DNA of 64,000 bases from Blepharisma stoltei (taxonomy: Eukaryota; Ciliophora; Heterotrichea; Heterotrichida; Blepharismidae): assembly GCA_914767885.1 (NCBI GenBank), contig CAJZBQ010000060.1:682001-746000 (forward strand), read 5' to 3'. Of the stretch, positions 56,150 through 64,000 are shown piece by piece (within the stretch, counting starts at the first letter, position 1; each line of letters begins with the position of its first letter). The translations under genes and the position numbers were made by a program. The notes beneath the pieces are model-generated. The model had not been told where the DNA came from, made no database searches, and saw only the letters and a program-made list of their open reading frames with translations.

Positions 56150-58229
56150 TTATTCACTTATATCGCACAGCTGGACTTTGAGGGAAATCCCTGATATCGC
56201 GACAAATGTGGAGTATCGTGAAAAGTGGCCTGGATTTACGACTTTGGAGTCATCGATTGAGTAGTTGAAGTAGCGGGTATTGTCGGCAAGACAGATAAGG
56301 TCAGGCTGGGATTCAATTCTTAAGGTATGGTCGTAGTCAGGGAGAACTTGAGTGTGAAGAGTAGGGCATAGGTGGCCTTGTTTAAGGATAGTATGAGCTA
56401 AATGAGCATCCGGGTTTGCATTTTCATCAAAATTGGGCTCGACAGCACTGTTTCGCTGAAGGGTTCGCAATTGGTCAATTTTTGCAAAAATTAATTTTTT
56501 ACCACAGAATAGGATTCTTGTGGGGTTGCTTGAGGATTTTCAGTGTTTTAAAGACTCAAATGCCTCTGTCAGGTTGTTTGGCAGCTTTTGCTGACTCCCC
56601 CCCCCCCTCCGTGAGTGAACAAAAACCATTAGAAAAATCGCTATTTTTTGACAAAAACCCACCCTCCGTGAGTGAACAAAAATTGTTTATGGAAAAAAAT
56701 TTTGATATATAAATGATAATTAATATAATGAAATCTAGAGCTAATTTCTATTTAATTTTGAACGGATTGCTTTTTGAAACATAAATTTTATAAATTAAAT
56801 TAATATTTTGCTTTCCAATTTTTACGAATTAGGATTTTTTTTAAATTTCGAAAAAAAATATTTTTTTATATAATTTTTTTTTAAAAAAAAAAAATTAACC
56901 CCCCTCTGTGAGTGAACAAAATTTTTTTTTGTTCACTCACGGAGGGGGGAGTGAGGAAGAAACAGCCCAAGTCCAGGGTCGTTTGGGCCTGGGATAAACA
57001 CCCACATAGCGTTTTCTTGCAAATTTGGGTACTTTCCTATCAAATTAGCTAAATTTGTAAATAGATTTTTGTGGTTATAAGGATTTGCTTGTGGTTCAGA
57101 GCTAAAATTACCCATCAAAACAAATAAAATATTGCTAAAAGCAGCATATCCCGCAAATAGCTTATCCAGAAGTCTCATTACTCTAGGATCATTCAAATGT
57201 ACATTAGATAAAGCCACAATAACACAGTTATCCGGCCATTGACATGTTCATAAGCTTTCTGTTCCTTTTCTTTGCTCAATTAAATATTCCCCACCAAAAA
57301 TATCAACATCAGCATAAATACTGCATGCAGGAGGCTGGGCAATGCAACTGACATATAAAACCCCATCAACATGTCTGCCTTGTGCAAGCACTATGCAGCC
57401 TTCACAAAAAAATCCAGAGTTTTTTTCTACATCGTAGATGTCTAATTTTACAGTTCCATTAAAATCTTCTAAATACCAAGTTTTTCCGTCTATTTTAGTA
57501 AGCATTCCTAATATGATTTTTTCATTGTTACAGCCGATTAGACTTTCTACTTCACTGAAAGGGATTGCGGATTCGTTTAAACTTGGGTTAAAAGTTTTGT
57601 GTTTTTTTATTCTAGATCGTGCTATTGCAAATCTTTCTCTGTACATCATATGTTTTGATAATGGCGCGCCTAAAAATGATGGAGGAGATGCGGGGACAAA
57701 TTTTTCGTTTGAGTTAAAAATATACTTACTCCCAGATTTAACTGGAATAAAATATAGGAAAATTCCTATTTAGGGGTCGATTAAAACCCATTTAAATTGG
57801 AAAAATAAAAATTCTATGTAGCTTTAATGCCCAGTTTATTAAAAATCTATTATATTTTTTTTAAAGGAAAAGCATAAATATTTTCTACTTAAAAATACCA
57901 GTATCGATAAATTTATTTATTAAAAATTTAGACCCCTTTGAAATATTATTTTATCAATTTAAAGAGGTAGGCAAATCTTTGAACACATCAATTACAACGA
58001 TTTCTTTTGACTCTTTTATAGCCGAGCTTGGAGTTTCCTGAATTACAGACTGCAGCTGATCTACATCTACCACATCAAACTTGCCTAAATCAGAAATAAT
58101 ATCATCAAGCTGTTCTTCACTGTCATAGTTTTTATGCTGCGCATAAGACATCAAGTAATCCAAAGCTTGTGGACGTATTTTAATTCCTTTTCCCAATAAA
58201 TAAGAAATTAGCGCCCTTTTATCGTTCAT
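56150..58229 (-). CDS. POLE2: DNA polymerase epsilon subunit 2 (B subunit), two IESs
   Basis: Removing 57755-57959 and 56592-56951 gives 504 aa (human about 527). N-terminal helical domain MNDKRALISYLLGKGIKIRP, then an OB fold (LLTK-like GMLTKIDGKTWYLED), and the calcineurin-like phosphatase fold without its metal residues: LSNVHLNDPRVM, FVLMGNFSS, FIPGPNDPGLG, TILKQGHLCPTL, DHTLRIESQPDLICLAD. Strong match to POLE2/Dpb2, which links Pol epsilon to the replisome. The apparent small ORF at 57954-58229 is its N-terminus. Confidence 0.9.
56592..56951. mobile_element. MITE IES, 360 bp, TSD TGA (TCA on the coding strand), no TA
   Basis: TGA at 56592-56594 and 56952-56954 around CTCCCCC...GGGGGAG. 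Excision at this triplet restores GLGLFLPQQKLPNN of POLE2. No TA lies near the left or right border in the gene. Inverted orientation relative to the other full-length copies. Confidence 0.9.
57755..57959. mobile_element. AT-rich IES, 205 bp, TA-bounded
   Basis: TA at 57755-57756 and 57960-57961; excision joins FKDLPTSL to YFIPVKSG in POLE2. Confidence 0.8.
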
Positions 58230-58251
58230 ATCCCTTTATTTATTAAACTAC

Positions 58252-59583
58252 TTAACTACTGTTAATAAACTCATCAATATAATCCTGATAAAATGTGTGG
58301 AGTTGGAAAGTTTGCCTGTTTAAAATCCTGACATCATGGGCTTTAGCTAACAATTTCATATAATTTATCAAGCTCAATAGCTCTTTATCTTCTTTCCTGT
58401 TAGTCCAGGAAATTATGGGGATTCCATTATCAGCCTGAAATCCAAAGCTGTACACAGAATTGTCAACTATTGCGATGTCTTGGAGTTTTCTGTTAAGCAG
58501 GATCCTTAAATCTTTTACCATAATCCCTCTTAAGTAGATGCAGCTTTCTCTATACAGTCTGTGGTGGATATATAGGTTATTAGGATCAAGGTAGTCTAAT
58601 ACAGCATCAGCATAGGCTTTATGTGAAGCTGTAAATACAATGACTTCAAACAGCTTGCTTGCTTCTTTTAAACATTCTATAGCATAAGGTCTTATATTGA
58701 TCCCAGTCTTGGCAATTACTCCAGAAGGCAAAGTTACGTTTATTTGGACATCAGAGTCCCCATTTATTTCTTCACAACAGTGCACTAATGTTTCGTCTAG
58801 ATCGAAAACAATTGTTTTCTTGTTTTCGTAGCCTGATCTTTTTGGAAAATTTACTTGTCGGATTCTGACAAGCTGGATATCAGGAGCAGAAAGCTCTCTT
58901 GTGGTTTTTAAGGCTAAGTAGGTTTGGTAGAGATGGTCTTTGATGATTAGCTCTGTTACTTTTTCTTCTGATTTTTCGTCCTCTAAGCTGCAGGTGGCGG
59001 ATGTTTTGGATTTTATGACCCTTTTGCGGAAAAATTTCTTTGATTTTTCAAGAGTTACCATTTCTGCTGATAGCGACTTAAAGAGCTCTTCATCTGTTTT
59101 CACACTTTTTATGGTTGGGGTGACTGCTCTTATAATTTGGCTTTTATGGTTTATAGGTTTCAGGATTTTTGCTGACGAGCTTGGCCTAGGGAAATAAGTT
59201 TGACAGTCTTCACTTGTCTTATTTTCCATTGCATTTTTTACTAGGTCAAAAGAAATATGGATCGGCCTTTGAATTGGCGTAAGGGTGTTAAGAAAAAGGC
59301 TCCGTGGGGTATTTGGAGTTGTGATAGATTTTTTTTCAGTGACCTCTGTTTTCATCGGTTTGAATAAAATTGCAGCTCTTTGTTTCAATTTTGAAGAGCT
59401 GCGTAGGTCAGGAGTTTTGCTTATTGGAGTTGCTCGGTTAGATCTAGAAGATAAACTTTCGTTTTCTGGTAGCAGGATTTCGAATTTCTTTAATTTTTTA
59501 AGGTTGCCTACCTTATCTTGAGTGGAAGAGGAAAAGATATTATTTGTCTGCCTGAAAGCCAGTCGAACTGCCATAATGGTCAA
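58252..59583 (-). CDS. SCP/FCP1-type phosphatase (CTDSPL2-like)
   Basis: 443 aa. The C-terminal half is an FCP1-homology domain with catalytic VFDLDETLVHC (DxDxT/V), FTASHKAYADAVLD, and IVDNSVYSFGFQ. The N-terminal half is Ser/Thr/Lys-rich and probably disordered. Relatives dephosphorylate Ser/Thr sites such as RNA polymerase II CTD. Nuclear action likely but not shown. No interruption. Confidence 0.9.
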   Translation of the reverse strand: MTIMAVRLAFRQTNNIFSSSTQDKVGNLKKLKKFEILLPENESLSSRSNRATPISKTPDLRSSSKLKQRAAILFKPMKTEVTEKKSITTPNTPRSLFLNTLTPIQRPIHISFDLVKNAMENKTSEDCQTYFPRPSSSAKILKPINHKSQIIRAVTPTIKSVKTDEELFKSLSAEMVTLEKSKKFFRKRVIKSKTSATCSLEDEKSEEKVTELIIKDHLYQTYLALKTTRELSAPDIQLVRIRQVNFPKRSGYENKKTIVFDLDETLVHCCEEINGDSDVQINVTLPSGVIAKTGINIRPYAIECLKEASKLFEVIVFTASHKAYADAVLDYLDPNNLYIHHRLYRESCIYLRGIMVKDLRILLNRKLQDIAIVDNSVYSFGFQADNGIPIISWTNRKEDKELLSLINYMKLLAKAHDVRILNRQTFQLHTFYQDYIDEFINSS

Positions 59584-60438
59584 TAATTTCTCTTATGCAA
59601 ACTTAAGATATGTGTTTAACTATGTCTATTATTCCTTATTTAGCGATTTTTGATTACAGCTGAGCAAAGTTATTAGACGATTTAGAATTATAGAATATGC
59701 AATAGAGTTATTTTAACATTTATTAATTCATAAAAGAAACATTTGTTCGTTATCTTCATAAATGATTGATTACTATTTATAGCTTCATTATGCAATTTTA
59801 ACTATAATAAAGCTCAATTCAAAGCCGGTCCTCATCATTCTTTTTAAAATTATAATTGCGCCAATATTATGGATAATAAGATGAAACTGCTTTTTTCTTA
59901 CCCCCCCCCCCCTCCGTGAGCGAACAAAAAAATTGTGTTCACTCACGGAGGGGGGTTAATTTTTTTTTTTAAAAACAATTTATATATAAATTTTATAAAA
60001 AATATTTTTTTTCGAAATTTAAAAAAAATCCTAATTTGCAAAAATTGGGAAGCAAATACTAATTTAATTTGCAAAATTTATGTTTTAAAACGCAATTTGT
60101 TTAAAATTAAACAGAATTAGCTCTAGATTTCATTATACTAATTATCACTTATATAGCAAAATTTTTTTCTATTAAAATTGTTTCTATTAAAAATATTTTT
60201 GTTCACTCACGGAGGGTGGGTTTTTGGTCAAAAAATGGCGATTTTTCTAATGGTTTTGTTCGCTCACGGGGGGGGGGGGGGGACTTAGAAAATAAGAAAA
60301 TTTCATTTAGAGCCACACAGCGAAATAAATTCTTTATTAATTACTTCATTGATTCTAAATAAACTAATAATACAAAAATTCAGCCTTAATATAAAGCTGG
60401 GGATATCCATAACGCAATATATTATACAATTTTAAAAA
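59584..60438. other. Intergenic with a full-length MITE
   Basis: Holds the MITE at 59898-60284 (own entry); the rest is AT-rich with nothing recognised. Confidence 0.5.
59898..60284. mobile_element. Full-length MITE, 387 bp, TSD TTA
   Basis: TTA at 59898-59900 and 60285-60287; same hairpin end, core and G-rich end as the copies in genes. Here it lies between genes. Confidence 0.85.
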
Positions 60439-62352
60439 TTAATTAGAAGAAATTTGAAGCAAAATGTCTAATTTACACTTCTCGTCTTCCATTTGATACC
60501 TTGATAGCTCTTCAATTGTTGATTTCATTAAACTGACTGCTTTTAAAGATGACTGTAGCCTTCTCTCTAGAGACAATTTTTTATTAATGCTCTTTTTGAT
60601 TTTAATTTCTTGCTTTTCAATTCCTTTCTCGATCATTTGAATCTATAATAATCTTTACCGACTCTTTTTTATAAATAAATGGCGTTAAGCTCAAAAGAAG
60701 TTAGCTCTGCTAATTTCTTATATCCCTTAAGGAACGGGGGGGCTCAGTTTTGTTAGTGAAAATCTTATCCACAATGTCATGGCAACTCATCAGATAAGGT
60801 GAAGGATTTGGTTCAGGGTAATTTGGATGCATAGCTTAACACTATGGAGGAAAAAGATCCTTAGGCGGAACACGAGCTGGAGTCAAGTTGGGGAAAGGCA
60901 AGACAACACTGCCCTTGAGATCTGGAGGCTAACTAACCGCCATTACTTAGGATAGTTCTTCGACCAGATAAAAATGGTGATGTAAGAAATGTCAGGTGAC
61001 GTCACTAGTTTGGCTCCTTTCCGATCCTTCGGATCCAGGCGACACTTTGAACACTTTAGCAGTTTAAGCTAAATTAAGACTCTTTTTCTTCAAAATAATT
61101 GTTTGATAAGCACTTCAGCTTATCTTCAACTGCCTGTATCTTTAATGTTTCATCAATTTTTTCTATCTCAACTGCTTCTAAAGTGTTAGATAAATCAGTG
61201 ATTTCTTTATCAAATTTTGAGTTATTTTCATAAGCATCATTTTCAGCAGACTTTATTGCTTTGAGCAATTCCGAATGATTTGTCTTAAAATTTTTAATAT
61301 CAGTATTCAAGATGTTATATATATTAGCGATTAATAGCTCACTAACTCCCCCCCCCTCCGTGAGCGAACAAAAAAATTTTGTTCGCTCACGGAGGGGGGT
61401 TAATTTTTTTTTTTTTTAAAAAAAATTTATATATAAATTTATAAAAAAATATTTTTTTCGAAATTTAAAAAAATCCTAATTTGCAAAAATTGGGAAGCAA
61501 AATATTAATTTAATTTGCAAAATTTTATGTTTTTAAAAACGCAATTTGTTTAAAATTAAACAGAATTAGCTCTAGATTTCATTATAATAATTATCACTTA
61601 TATATCAAAATTTTTTTCCATTAAAATTTTTTCTATTAAAAAAATTTTTGTTCACTCACGGAGGGTGGGTTTTTGGTCAAAAAATGGCGATTTTTCTAAT
61701 GGTTTTGTTCGCTCACGGAGGGGGGGGGGGAGTAAGGAAAATTTTTGATCAGTAATATATATGAAAATACAGCTGTCATCTAACTAGCCAAAAATAATAT
61801 TTACTCTTTTTTAAATTTTAATTAATTTTATGAAGAATTAATTCAAAAAATTATTCAATTCAGTGGAAAACTGTTTTAATGATATTCTAGTGTCACTTTT
61901 TTATTAAATAGGTTAAATTAATTTTATTTACACCTATAAAATTTTCCTACTAAAAAAAATTATTTCAGTTTAAAGGGGTTTAAAGTATCCAAAACATGAA
62001 ATTTTAGATATTCTATTTCAATTAAATAAGGGGAGTTAATGAGCTATTTATCATAAGCCATTATATTCTCACTCGCTGCATTTTCTAATTTTTTTCCTAA
62101 CTCTTTCACAACTCCTAACTCTTTTTCATACAATTCCGCAAAATTCACATTATAAACTTCTTCCTTGTTTGAGTTTTCTCTCACAGTGTCCTCTACTATC
62201 ATACTCATCGAAATTTTGTATTTTATTGCTTTTTCATTCTTTGGGAAAGTAATATATATCGGAGTCGCAATAGCCCCCGAGCTTGACCTTTTCGCCTTCA
62301 TAGGAGTGTTTTTGTCACACCTCTTTCTTTTCAAATAGTTGCTAAAGTCCAT
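60439..62352 (-). CDS. Unknown coiled-coil protein (250 aa), two IESs and a 16-nt intron
   Basis: Starts MDFSNYLKRKRCDKN. Removing 61318-62044, 60660-61077 and intron 60643-60658 leaves 753 nt, 250 aa. Junctions: MAYDK-YNILNTD and FEEKES-IQMIEK. From about residue 70 it is heptad-like and Lys/Glu-rich. The N-terminal KRKRC and KAKRSSSG could be a nuclear signal. Could be a kinetochore- or chromatin-type coiled coil; no firm family. Confidence 0.65.
60643..60658 (-). other. 16-nt intron
   Basis: GTAAAGATTATTATAG on the minus strand. Confidence 0.75.
60660..61077. mobile_element. GC-rich SINE-like IES (418 bp) with 10-bp TSD
   Basis: Direct repeat GACTCTTTTT at 60660-60669 and 61078-61087. 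Related to the nested block at 31597-31945. A TA-bounded alternative would also keep the frame but drop three residues (FEE). Confidence 0.75.
61318..62044. mobile_element. Large IES (727 bp) containing a nested full-length MITE
   Basis: TA at 61318-61319 and 62045-62046. Removing only the MITE leaves an unnatural, aromatic-rich frame, while removing the full segment restores a coiled coil (AYDKYNILNTDIKNF). Confidence 0.65.
61343..61732. mobile_element. Full-length MITE, 390 bp, TSD TAA, nested in an IES
   Basis: TAA at 61343-61345 and 61733-61735. Nearly identical to the copies at 21551 and 39835. Confidence 0.9.
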
Positions 62353-62379
62353 ACTTTATTTATAGTCTTCTAATAAAAT

Positions 62380-63399
62380 ATGAAACCTGGGCTACTTTTA
62401 GGTATTTTAGGCGCTGGGGAGAAAGGTCTTCGAATAGCTCTTCTCGCAAGCCGCAACGCAAAATTCAATGTAAAATTGATTGATACATGTGAAAAAAATT
62501 TATCATACGCAAACCTGTCAATGGAAACCCTACTGATGAGCATGCAAACTTTCGAAGCAATTTCTGATAAAGAGTTATATGAAATTCCTCAAAGGATTTC
62601 GGTTTCCACTAAAATTGATGCACTCGAGGCATCTGATTTTGTAATAGAATGTATACATGAAGACTTGGATGCAAAGCGTAATGTATTTCGAAATTTGGAA
62701 CAGATATTGCAATTTCCTGTGAATGGCACTGTTTTGGCCTTGATTTTCCCACTGGAAAAATTTTTGGTTCGACAGTACCATATGGTTTGGTCAAACCAAA
62801 AAGTTTCCCAGTGGGAAAATCAAGGCCAAATAGTGGTATCCATGGAAAAATCCATAGTTCGAAACGATACAATTATTGCTAGTAAATCTTCAAAATTCCC
62901 AATAACACAGATTGCTCATGACACCTCCCACCCCGAAAGAATAATTGGGTTGTCATTAAAATGGGTAGATTTCAAAAATTGCTTAGACGATGGCCAAGCT
63001 ATCATAAGGCCTGGCCTCCAAACATCTCACAGCACTATTCATATTGCCATACAGTTCGTGAAGTCTATAAATTGCACACCGCTCTATGCATGTGACAGTT
63101 TAGGCTTTATGAAATATAGAGATATGTATGCATTTATAAACGAAAGCACTTTTCAAGTCAAAGAAGATTTGTCAACTATTAAGGACATTGATGAAAAATT
63201 GAAATCGGAAATGAAAATTCCTTTTGGGCCTTTTGAGCTTGCAGATTTAATAGGACTGGAAGACGTATATGCAAAGCTAGAGAAGTATTATCAGAAATTA
63301 GAAGACGAAAGGTTCAAGCCTTCAAAAATCCTGAAAAAGTATATATCTGCTGGTTGGACTGGGAAGAAAGCAGGTCGAGGATTTTATGAATACCATTAA
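62380..63399 (+). CDS. 3-hydroxyacyl-CoA dehydrogenase family protein, one in-frame IES
   Basis: 289 aa after removing 62705-62854. GILGAGEKGLRIAL is the NAD-binding loop (GxGxxG-like, with GAGEKG), then SDFVIECIHEDLDAKRNVF. After the junction come IVRNDTIIASKSSKFPITQIA (cf. NTSSLPIT) and the C-terminal FGPFELADLIGLEDV and AGWTGKKAGRGFYEY of 3-hydroxybutyryl-CoA dehydrogenases. L-gulonate dehydrogenase is an alternative. The catalytic His-Glu pair position is less clear than usual, so activity is not certain. Confidence 0.85.
   Translation: MKPGLLLGILGAGEKGLRIALLASRNAKFNVKLIDTCEKNLSYANLSMETLLMSMQTFEAISDKELYEIPQRISVSTKIDALEASDFVIECIHEDLDAKRNVFRNLEQILQFPVNGTVLALIFPLEKFLVRQYHMVWSNQKVSQWENQGQIVVSMEKSIVRNDTIIASKSSKFPITQIAHDTSHPERIIGLSLKWVDFKNCLDDGQAIIRPGLQTSHSTIHIAIQFVKSINCTPLYACDSLGFMKYRDMYAFINESTFQVKEDLSTIKDIDEKLKSEMKIPFGPFELADLIGLEDVYAKLEKYYQKLEDERFKPSKILKKYISAGWTGKKAGRGFYEYH
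62705..62854. mobile_element. Palindromic in-frame IES, 150 bp, stop-free
   Basis: TA at 62705-62706 and 62855-62856. Arms GGCCTTGATTTTCCCACTGG and their complement, about 38 bp each, with weaker similarity outside. 150 bp is 50 codons without a stop, so it does not break the ORF; only homology (RNLEQI-VRNDTII) reveals it. Confidence 0.85.
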
Positions 63400-63445
63400 T
63401 AATCCCAGATAATAGGAATTAGACAAATTGTTGTTAATTTTTACA

Positions 63446-64000
63446 TTAATGCTTTTTTTTGGGTATATCAAGGGTATCAACTTTTCTTTGGGGAAACCTT
63501 TGGGTTTTCGGTCTTTCTAAAGCTGGGTTATTTGAAGCTATTTTAGATGCTGTTTTATTTCTGAATAGAGGCTTTGGGTCTGCAACTTTTACTCGAGAAG
63601 CTCGTTTAGTTTCTGCTTGGTTGATTTCTAGTTTTGGCTGCTCTTTTCTTTCAGGGATAGTTTCATTTGATAATTGTTGATCTCATTTATTAAAATTAAT
63701 AGCAGAGCTGATTCAGTCTCCAGCCATTGCTGCAAATGAAATTGCTTTAGAATTTTCAAAAGACCTATATATGAGCTGCTCAGGTTTGCTTTTTGGTGTT
63801 AAATCGAGCCTCCCAGGAGTTTTGATATTTTTTGAAGTGATATCAAGGCTCATTCGCCGACTTGGTTTTTTCAATTGTTCAAAATTTTTGCTTTTTGTTC
63901 TCTCATAAGTTATAGGTGCGATTAACAGTTGAGCTGTTTTCGATCGGTCACTTTCAGTTATTAGAGTTTGCTCTAACAGTTCATATTTCTTTTTTATTAC
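63446..64000 (-). CDS. Unknown basic protein, partial (start beyond window)
   Basis: Open minus frame from the window edge to TAA at 63446-63448, with two TGA-Trp codons (AGDWISS, NKWDQQ). Lys/Ser/Pro-rich (TPGRLDLTPKSK, KKPSRRMS), ending VDTLDIPKKKH. Probably disordered; no family recognised. Confidence 0.6.

Noticed and set aside
57954-58229. Separate 91-aa gene
   Set aside because: It is the N-terminal domain of POLE2, joined after removal of 57755-57959.
21551-61732. CRISPR array
   Set aside because: The recurring GTGAGCGAAC repeats are termini of dispersed MITEs, not regularly spaced repeats, and the genome is eukaryotic.

Overview
The window looks like germline (micronuclear) DNA of a heterotrich ciliate, most probably Blepharisma or a close relative. 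Four signs support this. (1) TGA is read as tryptophan in almost every gene, including invariant Trp positions (CDPK subdomain IX at 25814-25816, the ArfGAP zinc finger near 49110), while TAA and TAG end genes. (2) GT...AG introns are only 15-16 nt long. (3) The DNA is AT-rich and gene-dense, with convergent stops a few bases apart. (4) Many genes are broken by inserted segments; removing a segment between two short direct repeats restores a clean reading frame, and the restored lengths are multiples of three. These segments behave as internal eliminated sequences (IESs). The species name is inference; the rest is visible.

Layout. 1-6.5 kb: a short-chain dehydrogenase, an FHA-domain gene with two IESs, a small basic protein, and a BBS10-like chaperonin relative with one IES and three tiny introns. 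6.6-15 kb: a membrane-anchored unknown, a Nop4/RBM28-like RNA-binding protein, two small unknown genes and an 802-aa coiled-coil protein. 14.8-19.3 kb: two divergent paralogous amino-acid transporters with a MITE between them. 19.4-30.7 kb: an RBR ubiquitin ligase, a methyltransferase, a frame-broken HEAAH metalloprotease-like gene, a CDPK, an STPGR (axonemal) protein, an EF-hand protein and a TRAF-type zinc-finger protein. 30.8-41.3 kb: an unknown low-complexity gene, a long coiled coil, a kinesin-1-like motor with three IESs, and a SAC-domain phosphoinositide phosphatase with three IESs. 42-49 kb: small unknowns, a second STPGR protein, a 74-residue ubiquitin without GG, a RING/B-box/coiled-coil/PIMT fusion and an ArfGAP. 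49-60 kb: a DDB1/CPSF-A-type scaffold with three or four IESs, mitochondrial uS5, a METTL13-like methyltransferase, DNA polymerase epsilon subunit 2 with two IESs, and an SCP-type phosphatase. 60-64 kb: a coiled-coil gene, a 3-hydroxyacyl-CoA dehydrogenase with an in-frame IES, and a partial unknown gene.

The mobile layer is the special part. Fourteen copies of one MITE family (C-rich termini, GTGAGCGAAC inverted repeats) sit on 3-bp TNA target duplications. Two of them lie on TGA, with no TA available for excision. A second set is GC-rich and SINE-like, flanked by 7-16 bp direct repeats. A third set is palindromic. There is also a 1.45-kb terminal-inverted-repeat element carrying a nested SINE-like insert and a palindrome. 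The genes themselves are ordinary housekeeping and ciliary genes; they work only if these inserts are removed during macronuclear development.

Several genes need a one-base correction in A/T homopolymers to read through. This may be sequencing error or real decay; it is flagged where seen. No rRNA, tRNA, CRISPR array or telomere repeat was recognised.
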